In this document: positions 45,114-54,770 of the stretch, piece after piece
Layout of the letters: every line of letters starts with the position of its first letter
How positions within the stretch are numbered: the first letter of the stretch is position 1
DNA from: Desulfurella amilsii
GTDB lineage: Bacteria > Campylobacterota_A > Desulfurellia > Desulfurellales > Desulfurellaceae
Direction: 5' to 3'
DNA: 64,000 bases
Assembly (NCBI RefSeq): GCF_002119425.1
Contig: NZ_MDSU01000001.1
Span: 1-64,000, forward strand
Made by a program: the position numbers and the translations under genes
The notes under the pieces: generated by a model
Seen by the model: only the letters and a program-made list of their open reading frames with translations
Databases searched by the model: none
Told to the model about the DNA's origin: nothing

Positions 45114-45917
45114 ATGAGAGAGTTAGAAGACTTAAGTGTAGGGCACGTTATAAAATTAAAGCTTTGGTTTGATAATTATGCGGATAATATTATAAAAGAT
45201 AATTTTAGCAAAAGACAAAGCCTTGGGTTAAAGCGTATACATACGCATAATGTTTGTAAAGAATCACTGAAAATTATGCAGCGTTACAGAAAAAATCAAA
45301 ATTGCAGTCTTAGCTCATATATAATTGCGCTTTTCCATGATGTTGGCAGGTTTGAGCAGTATGTAAAATACAATACATTTAATGATGCAGTATCAAAAAA
45401 TCATGCAGAACTTTCTATAAAAATCATGATGGAAAATGATTTATTGAAAAATGTTAATGATTACACAAAAAATATAATTATAGAAGCAATAGAAAATCAT
45501 AATAAAGCATATTTACCGAAACTTAACGATCATAAGCTTATTTTTTTATCAAAAGTTGTTAGAGACGCCGATAAAATTGATATATATAGGATTATTACGC
45601 AAAATTACATTTCAGAAAAGCCCAACGATGCAGTAAATCTTGAATTATTAGCGTCTGTCGACATATCTGAGAATGTCTACAAAAATATATTAAATGGACA
45701 GTGCGTTAAATACGAAGATTTAAAAACGATAACCGACTTAAAAATATTGCACCTAAGCTGGGTATATGATATCAATTTTATTTACACATTTGAAAGAATA
45801 AAAAAAGAATTTTACTTGGAAAAGATTTACAATGTGCTACCAAAGAATAAAGATACGCAACTCATATATCAAAAAGTTAGGGACTTTATTGTTCAAAAGC
45901 TAAAAACAATGGATTAG
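45114..45917 (+). CDS. HD-domain phosphohydrolase
   Basis: A 267-residue soluble protein with an HD metal-binding domain: His43 (RIHTHNV), His75-Asp76 (ALFHDVGRFEQY), His-rich NHAELS and ENHNK, and Asp in VRDADKIDIYR. Such enzymes hydrolyse nucleotides or other phosphates; the substrate cannot be inferred. Monocistronic, with its own near-consensus promoter. Confidence 0.82.
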   Translation: MRELEDLSVGHVIKLKLWFDNYADNIIKDNFSKRQSLGLKRIHTHNVCKESLKIMQRYRKNQNCSLSSYIIALFHDVGRFEQYVKYNTFNDAVSKNHAELSIKIMMENDLLKNVNDYTKNIIIEAIENHNKAYLPKLNDHKLIFLSKVVRDADKIDIYRIITQNYISEKPNDAVNLELLASVDISENVYKNILNGQCVKYEDLKTITDLKILHLSWVYDINFIYTFERIKKEFYLEKIYNVLPKNKDTQLIYQKVRDFIVQKLKTMD

Positions 45918-45950
45918 TAGCTACGAAGAATTAACTTTAAAAAAGACACT

Positions 45951-45984
45951 TTCTTAAAAAAGAAGGGCAAAAAACCCTTCTTTT
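45951..45984. terminator. bidirectional terminator between HD gene and atpE
   Basis: AAGAAGGG (45960-45967) pairs with CCCTTCTT (45975-45982) around a CAAAAAA loop, flanked by A on the left and T on the right, so it works in both directions; on the minus strand six T follow. Confidence 0.8.
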
Positions 45985-45994
45985 GGATAATTTC

Positions 45995-46336
45995 TTAAAA
46001 TACAATATGGAACGGATTTGCATAGAAAATAATCAGCACAATAACAAGCATGTAGATAACAAGTGATTCAATCATAGCAAGACCAATCATCATAACGGTA
46101 AGTAACTTACCAGAAAGACTTGGGTTTCTGGCTGTACCTAATACTGTACCGTTAACTGCATGGCCTTGGCCAATACCGCCACCGCCTGCAGCTAAACCTA
46201 AACCTATAGCGCCACCCATAGCTACTAGCATATAGTATTCTTTAAGTGAGCTTGCAGCTTGTGGAGCTCCTGCTGCAAATGCTGGTACAGCAGCAAGTAG
46301 TAAAAGTGCTGTTAAGAATAAAACCTTACCCTTCAT
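45995..46336 (-). CDS. atpE: F0F1 ATP synthase subunit c
   Basis: A 113-residue rotor-ring subunit with an N-terminal signal-like helix (VPAFAAGAP, likely cleaved near residue 22). The mature part is a two-helix hairpin with the loop ARNP at 69-72. The ion-carrying Glu is Glu90 in MIESLVIY. Gln57, Glu90, Ser91 and Tyr95 keep the spacing of Gln32, Glu65, Ser66 and Tyr70 of the Na+-translocating Ilyobacter tartaricus ring; Thr67 is replaced by Leu92. Coupling ion therefore uncertain, with Na+ possible. Last gene of the operon. Confidence 0.93.
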   Translation of the reverse strand: MKGKVLFLTALLLLAAVPAFAAGAPQAASSLKEYYMLVAMGGAIGLGLAAGGGGIGQGHAVNGTVLGTARNPSLSGKLLTVMMIGLAMIESLVIYMLVIVLIIFYANPFHIVF

Positions 46337-46363
46337 AAAACCTCCTCACAATAAAAAAATTGT

Positions 46364-47038
46364 TTACCCTTCATGGTGTGTTGCAACAGCATCTGCAATA
46401 TAGAGTGTCGTAAGTAAGGGAAAGATAAATGATTGCAACACAGCAGCAAATAATATTAAAAACATAACTGGAATTGGCACAAGCGCGGGGACCAAAAAGA
46501 ACAATACGGCCAAAAGTAAGTCATCGCCACCTATATTCCCAAAAAGCCTCACAGATAGTGATAAGATTCTTGCAAAATGACCAATTATTTCAACAGGTAT
46601 CATTAATGGTGTAAGCCACCATACAGGCCCCATAAAGTGCTTTATGTATTTTAAACCATTGTGTTTTATACCTAGGTACTGGTAATAAACAAACACCAAA
46701 AAAGCCAAAGCAATTGTTGTATTCCAACTAGAAGTCGGCGGGACAAACCAAGGCACAAGCTCTACTATGTTTGAGAAAAATATAAATATACCAAGCGACG
46801 CTATAAGCTTGAAATGTTTTTTTGTTTCTTTTGGGCCAAGTATATCTTCGACAAAATTATACATACCAAATATAAATGCTTCTACCACATTTTGGAAACT
46901 AGAAGGCATAAACTTTAATGTTAAACGTACACTTATAGCTAAAACGATAATAACAAGCATAATAAACCATGTAAAAACCATAAAGTTTGGCACATGAAGC
47001 ATGTTTGCTACAAACTCCAAAAAATTAGGTGCTTCCAT
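46364..47038 (-). CDS. atpB: F0F1 ATP synthase subunit a
   Basis: A 224-residue stator subunit with five to six membrane helices. The essential Arg lies in LSLSVRLFGNIGG, and WWLTPLMIPVEIIGHFAR precedes it as in other subunits a. It forms the ion half-channels against the c-ring. It shares one base with the stop of atpI and lies 27 bases ahead of atpE. No F1 genes are in the window, so Fo and F1 are in separate operons. Confidence 0.94.
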   Translation of the reverse strand: MEAPNFLEFVANMLHVPNFMVFTWFIMLVIIVLAISVRLTLKFMPSSFQNVVEAFIFGMYNFVEDILGPKETKKHFKLIASLGIFIFFSNIVELVPWFVPPTSSWNTTIALAFLVFVYYQYLGIKHNGLKYIKHFMGPVWWLTPLMIPVEIIGHFARILSLSVRLFGNIGGDDLLLAVLFFLVPALVPIPVMFLILFAAVLQSFIFPLLTTLYIADAVATHHEG

Positions 47039-47388
47039 TAACCCTCCCTATCTAACTTTTTTCCGTATAAAACAAAGTAAACGAAAACTGCAACAGGCAT
47101 AATTGAAAAGCCTATTACTAAACCTACAAAGCTATACAAAAGCAATTTATAACTTAAAATAATCAAAACGGCAATAGCGATGAGTCTAGCTATATTTCCA
47201 AAGAAAGAAAACTTTCCCTTTTTGACCCACCCAAATGACATCCTTTTTAGTATAAACCAATCTATAACCGCTAACGCTCCACCCACCAAAACACCAACAA
47301 ATAAAAAATTAATTACAAAAAATGCAACTAAAGACGCTATAAGATACAATATAACTAAAATAATTTCAAGTTTTTTTATCTGATTCAT
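47038..47388 (-). CDS. atpI: ATP synthase subunit I (AtpI/UncI-like)
   Basis: A 116-residue membrane protein with four predicted helices and little else conserved. Its place between atpZ and atpB and its size match UncI/AtpI, the c-ring assembly or Mg2+-related accessory protein. The assignment rests mainly on position and topology. Confidence 0.65.
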   Translation of the reverse strand: MNQIKKLEIILVILYLIASLVAFFVINFLFVGVLVGGALAVIDWFILKRMSFGWVKKGKFSFFGNIARLIAIAVLIILSYKLLLYSFVGLVIGFSIMPVAVFVYFVLYGKKLDREG

Positions 47389-47620
47389 TTTTATTCATTT
47401 CGTCTTTATTTATTTTTTTTGTTCCTATGTATAAGTTTCTAAATGCTGCCGCAATACCAAGAAATAAAAAGGCAAGCAAAAGCCAGGGATGTGTTGATGG
47501 GAATCTCTTATCAAGAAAATAACCAATAAGACCGCCTATAAGTATAGAAAATACAAAGCTCATTCCAATTGTTGAGGCATCGTATAGATTTTTATACAAG
47601 TCTTTGTTGTTTTTTTTCAT
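47366..47620 (-). CDS. atpZ: AtpZ/AtpI family accessory protein
   Basis: An 84-residue protein with two membrane helices (about 17-34 and 45-62) and the GGLIGYFLDKRF phrase typical of AtpZ. In other bacteria AtpZ and AtpI form a small complex tied to Fo assembly or Mg2+/Ca2+ transport. It overlaps hemL by 4 bases and atpI by 23. Confidence 0.8.
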   Translation of the reverse strand: MKKNNKDLYKNLYDASTIGMSFVFSILIGGLIGYFLDKRFPSTHPWLLLAFLFLGIAAAFRNLYIGTKKINKDEMNKNESDKKT

Positions 47621-48918
47621 ACTATGAATTTTGCGTCTTTAAGTTCTTTAAATATTTCTTCTGCAGCATTAATTGTTATTTCAATATCTTTTTTTGTGTG
47701 TGCCGTTGATAAAAAGTTTGCTTCAAATTGAGAAGGGGCAAAATATATACCGCGCTTAATCATACCTAAAAAGAAATTTTTGAATAGTCGTTCATTTGAT
47801 TTTAATACTTCGGGATAATTTGTGGGCTTATTTTCTGTAAAGAAAAATGTAAAACATGATCCAAAAGAATTTTCGCTCAATGGTATATCGTATGTATTTG
47901 CAAGACCCATTGTTCTTGAAACCAAAATTTGTGTGTTTAATTTCAATTGATTGTATGGATTTGTATTTTTTAGCATGTCAAGCGTCGCAATACCTGCTTG
48001 CACTGCAATGGGGTTTCCTGATAGTGTGCCAGCTTGATATACTGGCCCTTCTGGACTGACAAGACTCATGATGTCTCTATTGCCTCCATACATAGCAAGG
48101 GGAAATCCTCCGCCGATTATTTTGCCTAATATTGTCAAGTCGGGTTTTATATTTTCTAACGTTTGTATACCACCATAACACGCGCGAAAGCCTGTTATAA
48201 CCTCATCAAAAATAAGCAAGCTATTATACTGATATGTAATATCTCGCAAAAATTGCAAAAAACCAGGTTTTGGTAATACTACACCCATATTTGCAGCAAT
48301 TGGCTCAACTATTACGCACGCTATGGTGTGTCCGTAGTCTTGAAAGATTTTCTTAACAGCGTCAAAGTCGTTGTACTCGCAAATCAACGTGTGTTTTGCA
48401 ATATCTTCTATAACACCCTTGCTTGTTGGCACGCCAAATGTGGCAGCACCAGAGCCAGCACCTACAAGCATTCCATCATAGTGTCCATGGTAACAGCCTT
48501 TAAATTTAAGACAGTTTTCCCTTTGCGTAAACCCTCTGGCAAGCCTAATAGCACTCATTACAGCTTCTGTGCCTGAATTAACAAAGCGCGTTAGCTCTAC
48601 TGAGTCAAAAGTCTCTACTATCCTTTTTGCAAGATCAACTTCTGCTTTTGTGCAAGCGCCGTATGTAAAGCCATTTTCTAAGGCTGCTTTTACTTTATTT
48701 ACGATAGTGTTGTTTGCATGCCCAAGTATATTTGGTCCAAAACTCGAAACATAATCGATAAATTGTCTATCATCTTCACTGTATAGGTATGCGCCTTTTG
48801 CGTTTTTGATGAAAATTGGGTCAATACCAACGCTTTTAAATGCCCTAACGGGGCTATTAACACCACCTACAATGTATTTTTTTGCCTCTTCGAATAATTT
48901 CTTGCTTTCGTCAAACAT
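47617..48918 (-). CDS. hemL: glutamate-1-semialdehyde 2,1-aminomutase
   Basis: A 433-residue PLP enzyme making 5-aminolevulinate in the C5 haem pathway. Family blocks: GGVNSPVRAFKSV, FIDYVSSFGPNILGHA, NSGTEAVMSAIRLARG, KFKGCYHGHYDG, FDEVITGFR and the PLP-lysine region LGKIIGGGFPLA. It lies between purQ (2-base gap) and atpZ (4-base overlap), an unusual neighbourhood for a haem gene, though such packing is common in compact genomes. Confidence 0.95.
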   Translation of the reverse strand: MFDESKKLFEEAKKYIVGGVNSPVRAFKSVGIDPIFIKNAKGAYLYSEDDRQFIDYVSSFGPNILGHANNTIVNKVKAALENGFTYGACTKAEVDLAKRIVETFDSVELTRFVNSGTEAVMSAIRLARGFTQRENCLKFKGCYHGHYDGMLVGAGSGAATFGVPTSKGVIEDIAKHTLICEYNDFDAVKKIFQDYGHTIACVIVEPIAANMGVVLPKPGFLQFLRDITYQYNSLLIFDEVITGFRACYGGIQTLENIKPDLTILGKIIGGGFPLAMYGGNRDIMSLVSPEGPVYQAGTLSGNPIAVQAGIATLDMLKNTNPYNQLKLNTQILVSRTMGLANTYDIPLSENSFGSCFTFFFTENKPTNYPEVLKSNERLFKNFFLGMIKRGIYFAPSQFEANFLSTAHTKKDIEITINAAEEIFKELKDAKFIV

Positions 48919-48920
48919 TT

Positions 48921-49586
48921 TTACCTCAAAAAACTAAAGAAATATTCACCGTCTTCACCCAAAAAACTCACTTTTCTTTCTGGGTGCGGCATTAAGCCTA
49001 ATATATTACCTTTTTTGTTGCAAATACCCGCGATACTTTCAATACTACCATTTGGGTTCGCATGTGTGTTTATATTCCCACTATTATCGCAATATTTAAA
49101 AACAATTCTATTTTCGTCGTTTAGTTTTTTTAATGTTGACCCATCGCAGTAAAAATTGCCTTCTTTATGTGCAATGGGCATTTGTAAAACTTCTTTTTCA
49201 ATGTTTTGTGTTAATTTACATATAGACGTTAGCAATTTTATATAAACTTGTCTGTGTATAAATCGCAAATTTGTATTTGTAATAAGCGCCCCATCGAGTA
49301 AGTGGATTTCGGTTAACACTTGAAAACCATTGCAGATACCTAATATATATCCGCCATATTTATCAAAATCAAGGAGCGCTCTAGCAAGTTTTGTAAACTT
49401 TGCCAGTGCGCCTGCCCTTAAATAATCCCCGTAAGAAAAACCACCCGGTAGAATAATACAATCGAACTCTTTTAGATTTGTTTCTTCATGCCAAATAAAT
49501 TTTGTTTTAGCACCCATGTATTGTGCTGCAAAATCGCAATCATAATCGCAGTTTGTGCCCAAAAATCTAACTATCCCTACTTTCAT
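48921..49586 (-). CDS. purQ: phosphoribosylformylglycinamidine synthase subunit PurQ
   Basis: A 221-residue glutaminase of the three-part FGAM synthase. Catalytic Cys85 in LGICNGFQ and the His-Glu pair in MPHPERK near the C terminus. It delivers ammonia to PurL, which is not in the window. It overlaps purS by 20 bases. Confidence 0.94.
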   Translation of the reverse strand: MKVGIVRFLGTNCDYDCDFAAQYMGAKTKFIWHEETNLKEFDCIILPGGFSYGDYLRAGALAKFTKLARALLDFDKYGGYILGICNGFQVLTEIHLLDGALITNTNLRFIHRQVYIKLLTSICKLTQNIEKEVLQMPIAHKEGNFYCDGSTLKKLNDENRIVFKYCDNSGNINTHANPNGSIESIAGICNKKGNILGLMPHPERKVSFLGEDGEYFFSFLR

Positions 49587-49809
49587 AAATTATCTCATAA
49601 TCCTCTATTATTTCGTTTGAAAGTATTTTAGATGCAAGCTGTTCAATGATATCTTTCACATTTTCATGTTCAATTTCTATTTCAAAATACTTTCCTGATT
49701 TAATTTCACTAAATTCTACGCCAAAATAGTTGTTTGCAACTTTTTTTATAGCGTTGCCCTGTGGATCTGAAACGCCTTTTTTAGGTTTTACGATAATTGT
49801 TGCTTTCAT
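49567..49809 (-). CDS. purS: phosphoribosylformylglycinamidine synthase subunit PurS
   Basis: An 80-residue PurS, the small bridging subunit of FGAM synthase. The phrases KKGVSDPQGNAI and VSE/KYFEIEIE fit the family. ATG 49809 is preferred; a longer frame would use a TTG inside the end of hppA. Confidence 0.9.
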   Translation of the reverse strand: MKATIIVKPKKGVSDPQGNAIKKVANNYFGVEFSEIKSGKYFEIEIEHENVKDIIEQLASKILSNEIIEDYEIIYESRDS

Positions 49810-49822
49810 TTTTTTACTCGTT

Positions 49823-51892
49823 TTACGCAAAAATTAATACTATTAGTATTGCTACTATGTTAATAATTTTTATCATAGGGTTAATAGCAGGTCCTGCCGT
49901 ATCTTTTAGCGGGTCTCCGACTGTGTCGCCAGTTACAGCGGCCTTGTGTGCCTCGCTACCTTTGCCACCAAGATTGCCATCTTCTATATATTTTTTAGCA
50001 TTATCCCATGCCCCACCACCGCTTGTCATTGATACAGCCAAAAAGAAGCCTGTAACAATAGAGCCAATAGACATCGCACCCAGTGTAACAGGTCCAAACA
50101 AGAAATAAACAATTATTGGCGCAAGTAAAGGTATGAGTCCTGGAGCTACCATTTTTTTAATTGATGCTTTTGTTACGATATCAACGCAAGCTGCATAATC
50201 GGGCTTTGCTTTTCCTTCTAATATACCTTTGATTTCCCTAAATTGCCTTCTAACTTCTTCCACCATTAAGCCACCCGTTTGTCCAACTGCTTCCATTGAC
50301 ATAGCGCCAAAATAAAATGGTAGCAGACCACCAAGCAATAAGCCTACTATAACGTATGGATTACTTAAATCAAAACTTGTTAAATGTCCACCTATATTTG
50401 ATGAACTTAAAACCCTTGTATACTCAGCAAATAAAACCAATGCAGCAAGTGCAGCAGAACCTATTGCAAAGCCTTTTGTCACAGCCTTTGTGGTGTTGCC
50501 CACAGCATCTAGTGGATCTGTAACTTTTCTTACCGATTCATCTAGTTCAGCCATTTCGGCTATACCACCAGCGTTATCGGTGATTGGTCCATATGAGTCT
50601 ATGGATATTATGATACCAGTTAAAGACAACATTGAAGCAGCAGCAATACCTATGCCATACAAACCGGCTAATTGAAATGCAAAGTATGTTGTAAGTGCAA
50701 TTACAATAGCTGGCAGTGCTGGCGCTTTATACATTACAGACATACCCTGAATAATATTAGTTGCATGGCCTGTAACGGAGGATTTTGCTATTGATTTTAC
50801 TGGCTTAAAACTGTAGGATGTATAATATTCTGTAATTACCATAATAAGCCCAGTAAGTATCATACCAAGCACGCTTGTAATAAAAATATTTATTGTTGGA
50901 TATTGTCCAATTGTTTGTGGTATAAAACTATTCATTGCAAACCATATTGCAATAAGTGAAATAATGGCTGTTGCCACTAGACCTTTGTAAAACGCCCCCA
51001 TGATATTACCAGATTTTCCTACATTAACAAAGAAAGTACCAATTATACCAGCAACTGATGCAATTGACACGATAAGCAGTGGAAGCATGCCAGCAATACC
51101 CATTAGATTCTTTGGATCAAACAAAGAATGCCCCAAAATCATAGCAGCTACTGTAGTAACTGTAAATGTTTCAAAAACGTCTGCTGCCATACCTGCGCAA
51201 TCACCTACGTTGTCACCCACATTATCTGCTATAACGGCTGGGTTTCTTGGGTCATCCTCTGGTATTCCAGCTTCAACTTTACCTACAAGGTCTGCGCCAA
51301 CATCGGCTGCTTTTGTGTAAATACCACCGCCAAGCCTTGCAAAAACACTAATTAAACTTGTACCAAAAGCTAAGCCAATTAAGGCCTTTATGGTATGATC
51401 AACCGAATTTCCTAATAAATAAACTGATATATAGTAAAAACCAGCGATTGCCAAAAGCCCAAAACCCGTAACCAAAAAACCCGTTACAGAAGCCCCTGTA
51501 AATGATAATCTTAAAGCTTTTTTTAAACCTTCTTTAGCAATATTTGCTGTTCTTACATTGCTTTTTACAGAAACTACCATGCCAATAAACCCGGCAAGGC
51601 CTGATAAAAATGCGCCAAGCAAATACCCCATAGCAGTAAGTAGGCCAAAATGACTTGACACAGATCCTAATGCCCACAAAATAGCAAAAATTACAATCGC
51701 AACTATTGCTATGTATCTATACTCTCTTGCTAGAAAAGCGTAGGCACCTTCTTGTATAGCTTTTGCTATATCTTTCATGCGCTGCGTCCCTTCTTCTTTT
51801 GACATAACTAAATAGGCGCTAATAACAGCGTAAATAATCGAAACCAAAGAACTACCAAAAGCAATTAGCAAAATAGCTTTTGCTACATCCAT
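49823..51892 (-). CDS. hppA: membrane-bound proton-translocating pyrophosphatase (K+-independent type)
   Basis: A 689-residue, 16-helix ion-pumping pyrophosphatase. The PPi-binding motif [11 protein letters not shown] is at 197-207, with further acidic blocks [12 protein letters not shown] at 223-234 and [14 protein letters not shown] near the C terminus. Lys469 and Thr472 in GNTTKAVT occupy the positions that distinguish K+-independent enzymes (Ala in K+-dependent ones); known K+-independent members pump H+. Starts 13 bases after the degenerate CBS-pyrophosphatase and appears to head an operon that ends with the Fo genes. Confidence 0.95.
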   Translation of the reverse strand: MDVAKAILLIAFGSSLVSIIYAVISAYLVMSKEEGTQRMKDIAKAIQEGAYAFLAREYRYIAIVAIVIFAILWALGSVSSHFGLLTAMGYLLGAFLSGLAGFIGMVVSVKSNVRTANIAKEGLKKALRLSFTGASVTGFLVTGFGLLAIAGFYYISVYLLGNSVDHTIKALIGLAFGTSLISVFARLGGGIYTKAADVGADLVGKVEAGIPEDDPRNPAVIADNVGDNVGDCAGMAADVFETFTVTTVAAMILGHSLFDPKNLMGIAGMLPLLIVSIASVAGIIGTFFVNVGKSGNIMGAFYKGLVATAIISLIAIWFAMNSFIPQTIGQYPTINIFITSVLGMILTGLIMVITEYYTSYSFKPVKSIAKSSVTGHATNIIQGMSVMYKAPALPAIVIALTTYFAFQLAGLYGIGIAAASMLSLTGIIISIDSYGPITDNAGGIAEMAELDESVRKVTDPLDAVGNTTKAVTKGFAIGSAALAALVLFAEYTRVLSSSNIGGHLTSFDLSNPYVIVGLLLGGLLPFYFGAMSMEAVGQTGGLMVEEVRRQFREIKGILEGKAKPDYAACVDIVTKASIKKMVAPGLIPLLAPIIVYFLFGPVTLGAMSIGSIVTGFFLAVSMTSGGGAWDNAKKYIEDGNLGGKGSEAHKAAVTGDTVGDPLKDTAGPAINPMIKIINIVAILIVLIFA

Positions 51893-51905
51893 CCAAAAAC
51901 CTCCT

Positions 51906-53204
51906 CTAACTATTAATGATATTTTTTATTTGCAAAGCAAAAGTTTGATAATCAATATTTGCAACACTACACAACCACTCAAGCATTTTTATATCATAAC
52001 TGCATGTTTTGTCTGGTTGTAAAAAAAGCGTATTTACAATGATACCGCTTGCAAGCAGCAAAGCTATTTTTTTATCCGGAGTAACATTATGCGTTAACAA
52101 TTCATCCGCTATTATTGCAGCCGTTGCACCAAAGGGTTCTATTCTATATCGTGTTAGACTTGAAGTTTTTATATCTCCAAGTCTATGATGATCTATTATT
52201 TCTAATACTTCAGAATCAAAAGTACCCTCTGGTGCATTAATAGAATCAGAATGATCTATTAATATTACCGTTCTTTTTGAATATTTTATAATATCAGTCC
52301 TTGTAATAATACCAAGTATATTGCCAAGTGGGTTTAGGACTATAACAGCACGACTTTTTGAGCTATAGACTTTTTCTGTAATATCTTTTACGAATTCTCC
52401 TTCTTGAACAACAGAAGGATTTTTATCCGCTATAGTAAAAATGGATGCACTCCACTCTACAAGCCCAGCTGTTGCAAATGAACCGTACAAAGATAAAATA
52501 ATTGCAACCTGATTTTTCTTTGCTAAATCTATAATTTCTTTTGATGGTTTTGCATTGTTTGAAATAATTAAACATTTAATGCCAATTTCAACAGCCTTCT
52601 TTTGTATATCATGCCTATTTGCTACGATTAATATGACATTGCGAGGATCAAAGTTTTGTATTTCTTCTAGAAAACTATTGGCATCCATTGTACCCAAAAT
52701 TACATTTGCTAAAAATTCTTCATCACTAAAGGGGTCATTTAAAATTTTGCCATCTAATGACTTTGAAATTAAACTAATTTTAGTTTTTATTTTTCTAAAT
52801 ATGTCTGGTATTATAGTAGATATACTTTTTCTTGCAATATCTAGCATGTCTATAGATCCGCAAAATTTATTTTCTTCGTCTACTATAGGTACGATTCTTA
52901 AATCCTTTTTTAGCATTAATTTAAAAACATCGGTTATAGGTGCGTTTTTTTCTACAGTAATAATACCTTGTGTCATAATATCGCAAACCTTTAGATTTAG
53001 ATTTGTGATGAAATTTGGTAAAGATATATTTAAATAGCTTAAAACTTTTTGCGTTTCTACGTTAATGCTTCCACTTGCGCAGGCAATGTATTCATTTTCA
53101 TTTGAAATTTTATTTTTTAAGTAAGCGTACCCAATACATGAAGCTATACTATCTAAATCAGGATTTTTTCTTCCTATTACAAAAATATGTTTTGCACTTC
53201 TCAT
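51906..53204 (-). CDS. CBS-domain protein derived from family II pyrophosphatase, lacking DHHA2
   Basis: A 432-residue protein laid out like CBS-type family II pyrophosphatases: a DHH first part (1-60), CBS domain (about 72-115), a DRTGG-like segment, second CBS (to about 310), then the rest of DHH (312-420). Intact CBS-PPases run to about 545 residues; the C-terminal DHHA2 substrate domain is absent. Metal ligands are altered: family GHxNPDxDS reads GRKNPDLDS (His to Arg12), and the Asp in the ISDT motif is Asn391 (IVNT). Asp16, Asp18, Asp317-His318 and the DHH at 338-340 remain. It is probably not an active pyrophosphatase; a nucleotide-sensing regulator is plausible. GGAG precedes the ATG. 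Confidence 0.75.
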   Translation of the reverse strand: MRSAKHIFVIGRKNPDLDSIASCIGYAYLKNKISNENEYIACASGSINVETQKVLSYLNISLPNFITNLNLKVCDIMTQGIITVEKNAPITDVFKLMLKKDLRIVPIVDEENKFCGSIDMLDIARKSISTIIPDIFRKIKTKISLISKSLDGKILNDPFSDEEFLANVILGTMDANSFLEEIQNFDPRNVILIVANRHDIQKKAVEIGIKCLIISNNAKPSKEIIDLAKKNQVAIILSLYGSFATAGLVEWSASIFTIADKNPSVVQEGEFVKDITEKVYSSKSRAVIVLNPLGNILGIITRTDIIKYSKRTVILIDHSDSINAPEGTFDSEVLEIIDHHRLGDIKTSSLTRYRIEPFGATAAIIADELLTHNVTPDKKIALLLASGIIVNTLFLQPDKTCSYDIKMLEWLCSVANIDYQTFALQIKNIINS

Positions 53205-53235
53205 AAGCTTTCTCCTTTTTTATAACTCAAAGCCG

Positions 53236-53264
53236 ATATTACCATAAATGAAAGAATTTGTAAA
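53236..53264 (-). promoter_or_regulatory. promoter of the hppA-pur-hemL-atp operon
   Basis: Minus-strand -35 TTTACA (53264-53259), 17-base spacer, -10 TAATAT (53241-53236). Start near 53229, 25 bases ahead of the first ATG with GGAG between. Confidence 0.55.
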
Positions 53265-53297
53265 TTATTAGAACATTATTTTTTTTGGAAATTTCCC

Positions 53298-53326
53298 TTG
53301 AAATTATTACTCAATTGTGATTTAAT
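53298..53326 (+). promoter_or_regulatory. promoter of the diguanylate cyclase gene
   Basis: -35 TTGAAA (53298-53303), 17-base spacer, -10 TTTAAT (53321-53326), start near 53333; divergent from the hppA operon promoter. Confidence 0.5.
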
Positions 53327-53356
53327 TTTTCCAACTTACAGGAATGTGGTGGTTTA

Positions 53357-54700
53357 ATGCGCTTAAAAGATAATGTGATTTTGCAATCAGCACTATTAAT
53401 GCTTGGTTTTGGGGTATTAATTGGTGTTTTATTTCCTTTTTTTAGTGATGTAGTATTGGCGCTGCCAAAAACAAAAGTTTATACGACTGCTTTTTTTGTT
53501 GTATGCATAATAGCTGGCATAATTGTTGGCTTCATTGGTTTCCTAATAATAAAAATCACAATTATAAAAAGATTAGGAAACCTAAAAGACAAGATCAATA
53601 CAATTTCAACAAATATACAAAATTACATAGAAGGTAAAATCAAGTATGTAGAGACATGTACAGATTGTTTTGTTGAAAGCAATAAGGATGTTTATGAGTT
53701 AGGCATTAAATATAATTTGTTCATTAGTATCATTAGACAATTTTTCTGGCAGTATCAAAAAAGTGATGAGTTTTATTTAAATCTTAGTGAGTCTTTAGAA
53801 ATAAAAGAACTTAATAATACTTTTGCTAAATTTATTACTGATAACTTCAATTGCCTTGGTATTGAAATTTTTAACTTGGATAAAACGGGCAATGTAGGCA
53901 TAGTGTATAGTTATTTAGCAAGGCAAGATCTTTCTGAGAATAAAAAAGAGTCAATCAAAAACATATTGGAAAAAGGTCAATTGGTACGCTTTCAAAACCC
54001 AAGTATTGAGGTCAGCATTGCAGTGGTATCTATTAAACCCAAAGAGGTTATATTTATACCAATAGAAACAAAAAAAAGTGAAAGTTATTTAGTTGTATTT
54101 TATTTTGATATATACTTAAAACCAGATGATATAAACTTTTTTAAACGATTGATGTATCAATATTCTTTGGCTTTAGAGCGATCCCTTGCGTATGAGCATA
54201 TGCAAGGGATCGCTGCTATTGATGAGCTTACTGGTATTTATAACAGAAGATTTGGCATGCTTAGGCTCTCAGAAGATTATTCAAGGGCAAAACGCTTTAG
54301 TAGCCCATTTTATGTTATGATGTTTGATATAGACCATTTTAAAGACATTAATGATGCGTTTGGCCACCAAACGGGCGATTATATATTAGAACAAGTAGCA
54401 AAAATCATAAAGAGTTTATTAAGAATAGAGGATGTTTTATTGCGCTATGGCGGAGATGAATTTGTAGCAGGACTAATATGCAAATTTGAAAATGTTTTAG
54501 AAAAGGCACAAAGTATAAGAAATGCTATAGAAAAACAAATTTTTTTATTTAGTGATTTAGAAATCAAAGTTACAATTTCGGTTGGTATTTCAAAAAGCCA
54601 GCCAAGCGATGAGGTAAAGCTCGAAAGCCTTATCAAAGAATCGGATGAGGCTTTGTATAATGCTAAAGGCGCCGGACGCAATAGAGTGTGTGCGAAATGA
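53357..54700 (+). CDS. diguanylate cyclase (GGDEF domain)
   Basis: A 447-residue membrane protein. Two N-terminal helices (about 10-30 and 44-70), a HAMP-like helix, a GAF-like middle region (about 135-280), then a GGDEF domain: DELTGIYNRR at 289-298, FDIDHFKDIND at 323-333, active-site GGDEF at 365-369. The product-inhibition site RxxD is present as RIED at 356-359, five residues before GGDEF, as in regulated cyclases. It should make c-di-GMP; a PilZ protein encoded at 22195-22875 is a possible receiver. Confidence 0.92.
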   Translation: MRLKDNVILQSALLMLGFGVLIGVLFPFFSDVVLALPKTKVYTTAFFVVCIIAGIIVGFIGFLIIKITIIKRLGNLKDKINTISTNIQNYIEGKIKYVETCTDCFVESNKDVYELGIKYNLFISIIRQFFWQYQKSDEFYLNLSESLEIKELNNTFAKFITDNFNCLGIEIFNLDKTGNVGIVYSYLARQDLSENKKESIKNILEKGQLVRFQNPSIEVSIAVVSIKPKEVIFIPIETKKSESYLVVFYFDIYLKPDDINFFKRLMYQYSLALERSLAYEHMQGIAAIDELTGIYNRRFGMLRLSEDYSRAKRFSSPFYVMMFDIDHFKDINDAFGHQTGDYILEQVAKIIKSLLRIEDVLLRYGGDEFVAGLICKFENVLEKAQSIRNAIEKQIFLFSDLEIKVTISVGISKSQPSDEVKLESLIKESDEALYNAKGAGRNRVCAK

Positions 54701-54770
54701 TTTTTTTGTTGAATATTTAACAAAGTTTTCGTTTTTTTAAAATGGAAATTTTTTATGTATGGAGGTTGTT

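Noticed and set aside
49797-51355. Several plus-strand frames of 60-106 codons
   Set aside because: Antisense shadows of hppA with low-complexity Ser/Pro/Ile composition.
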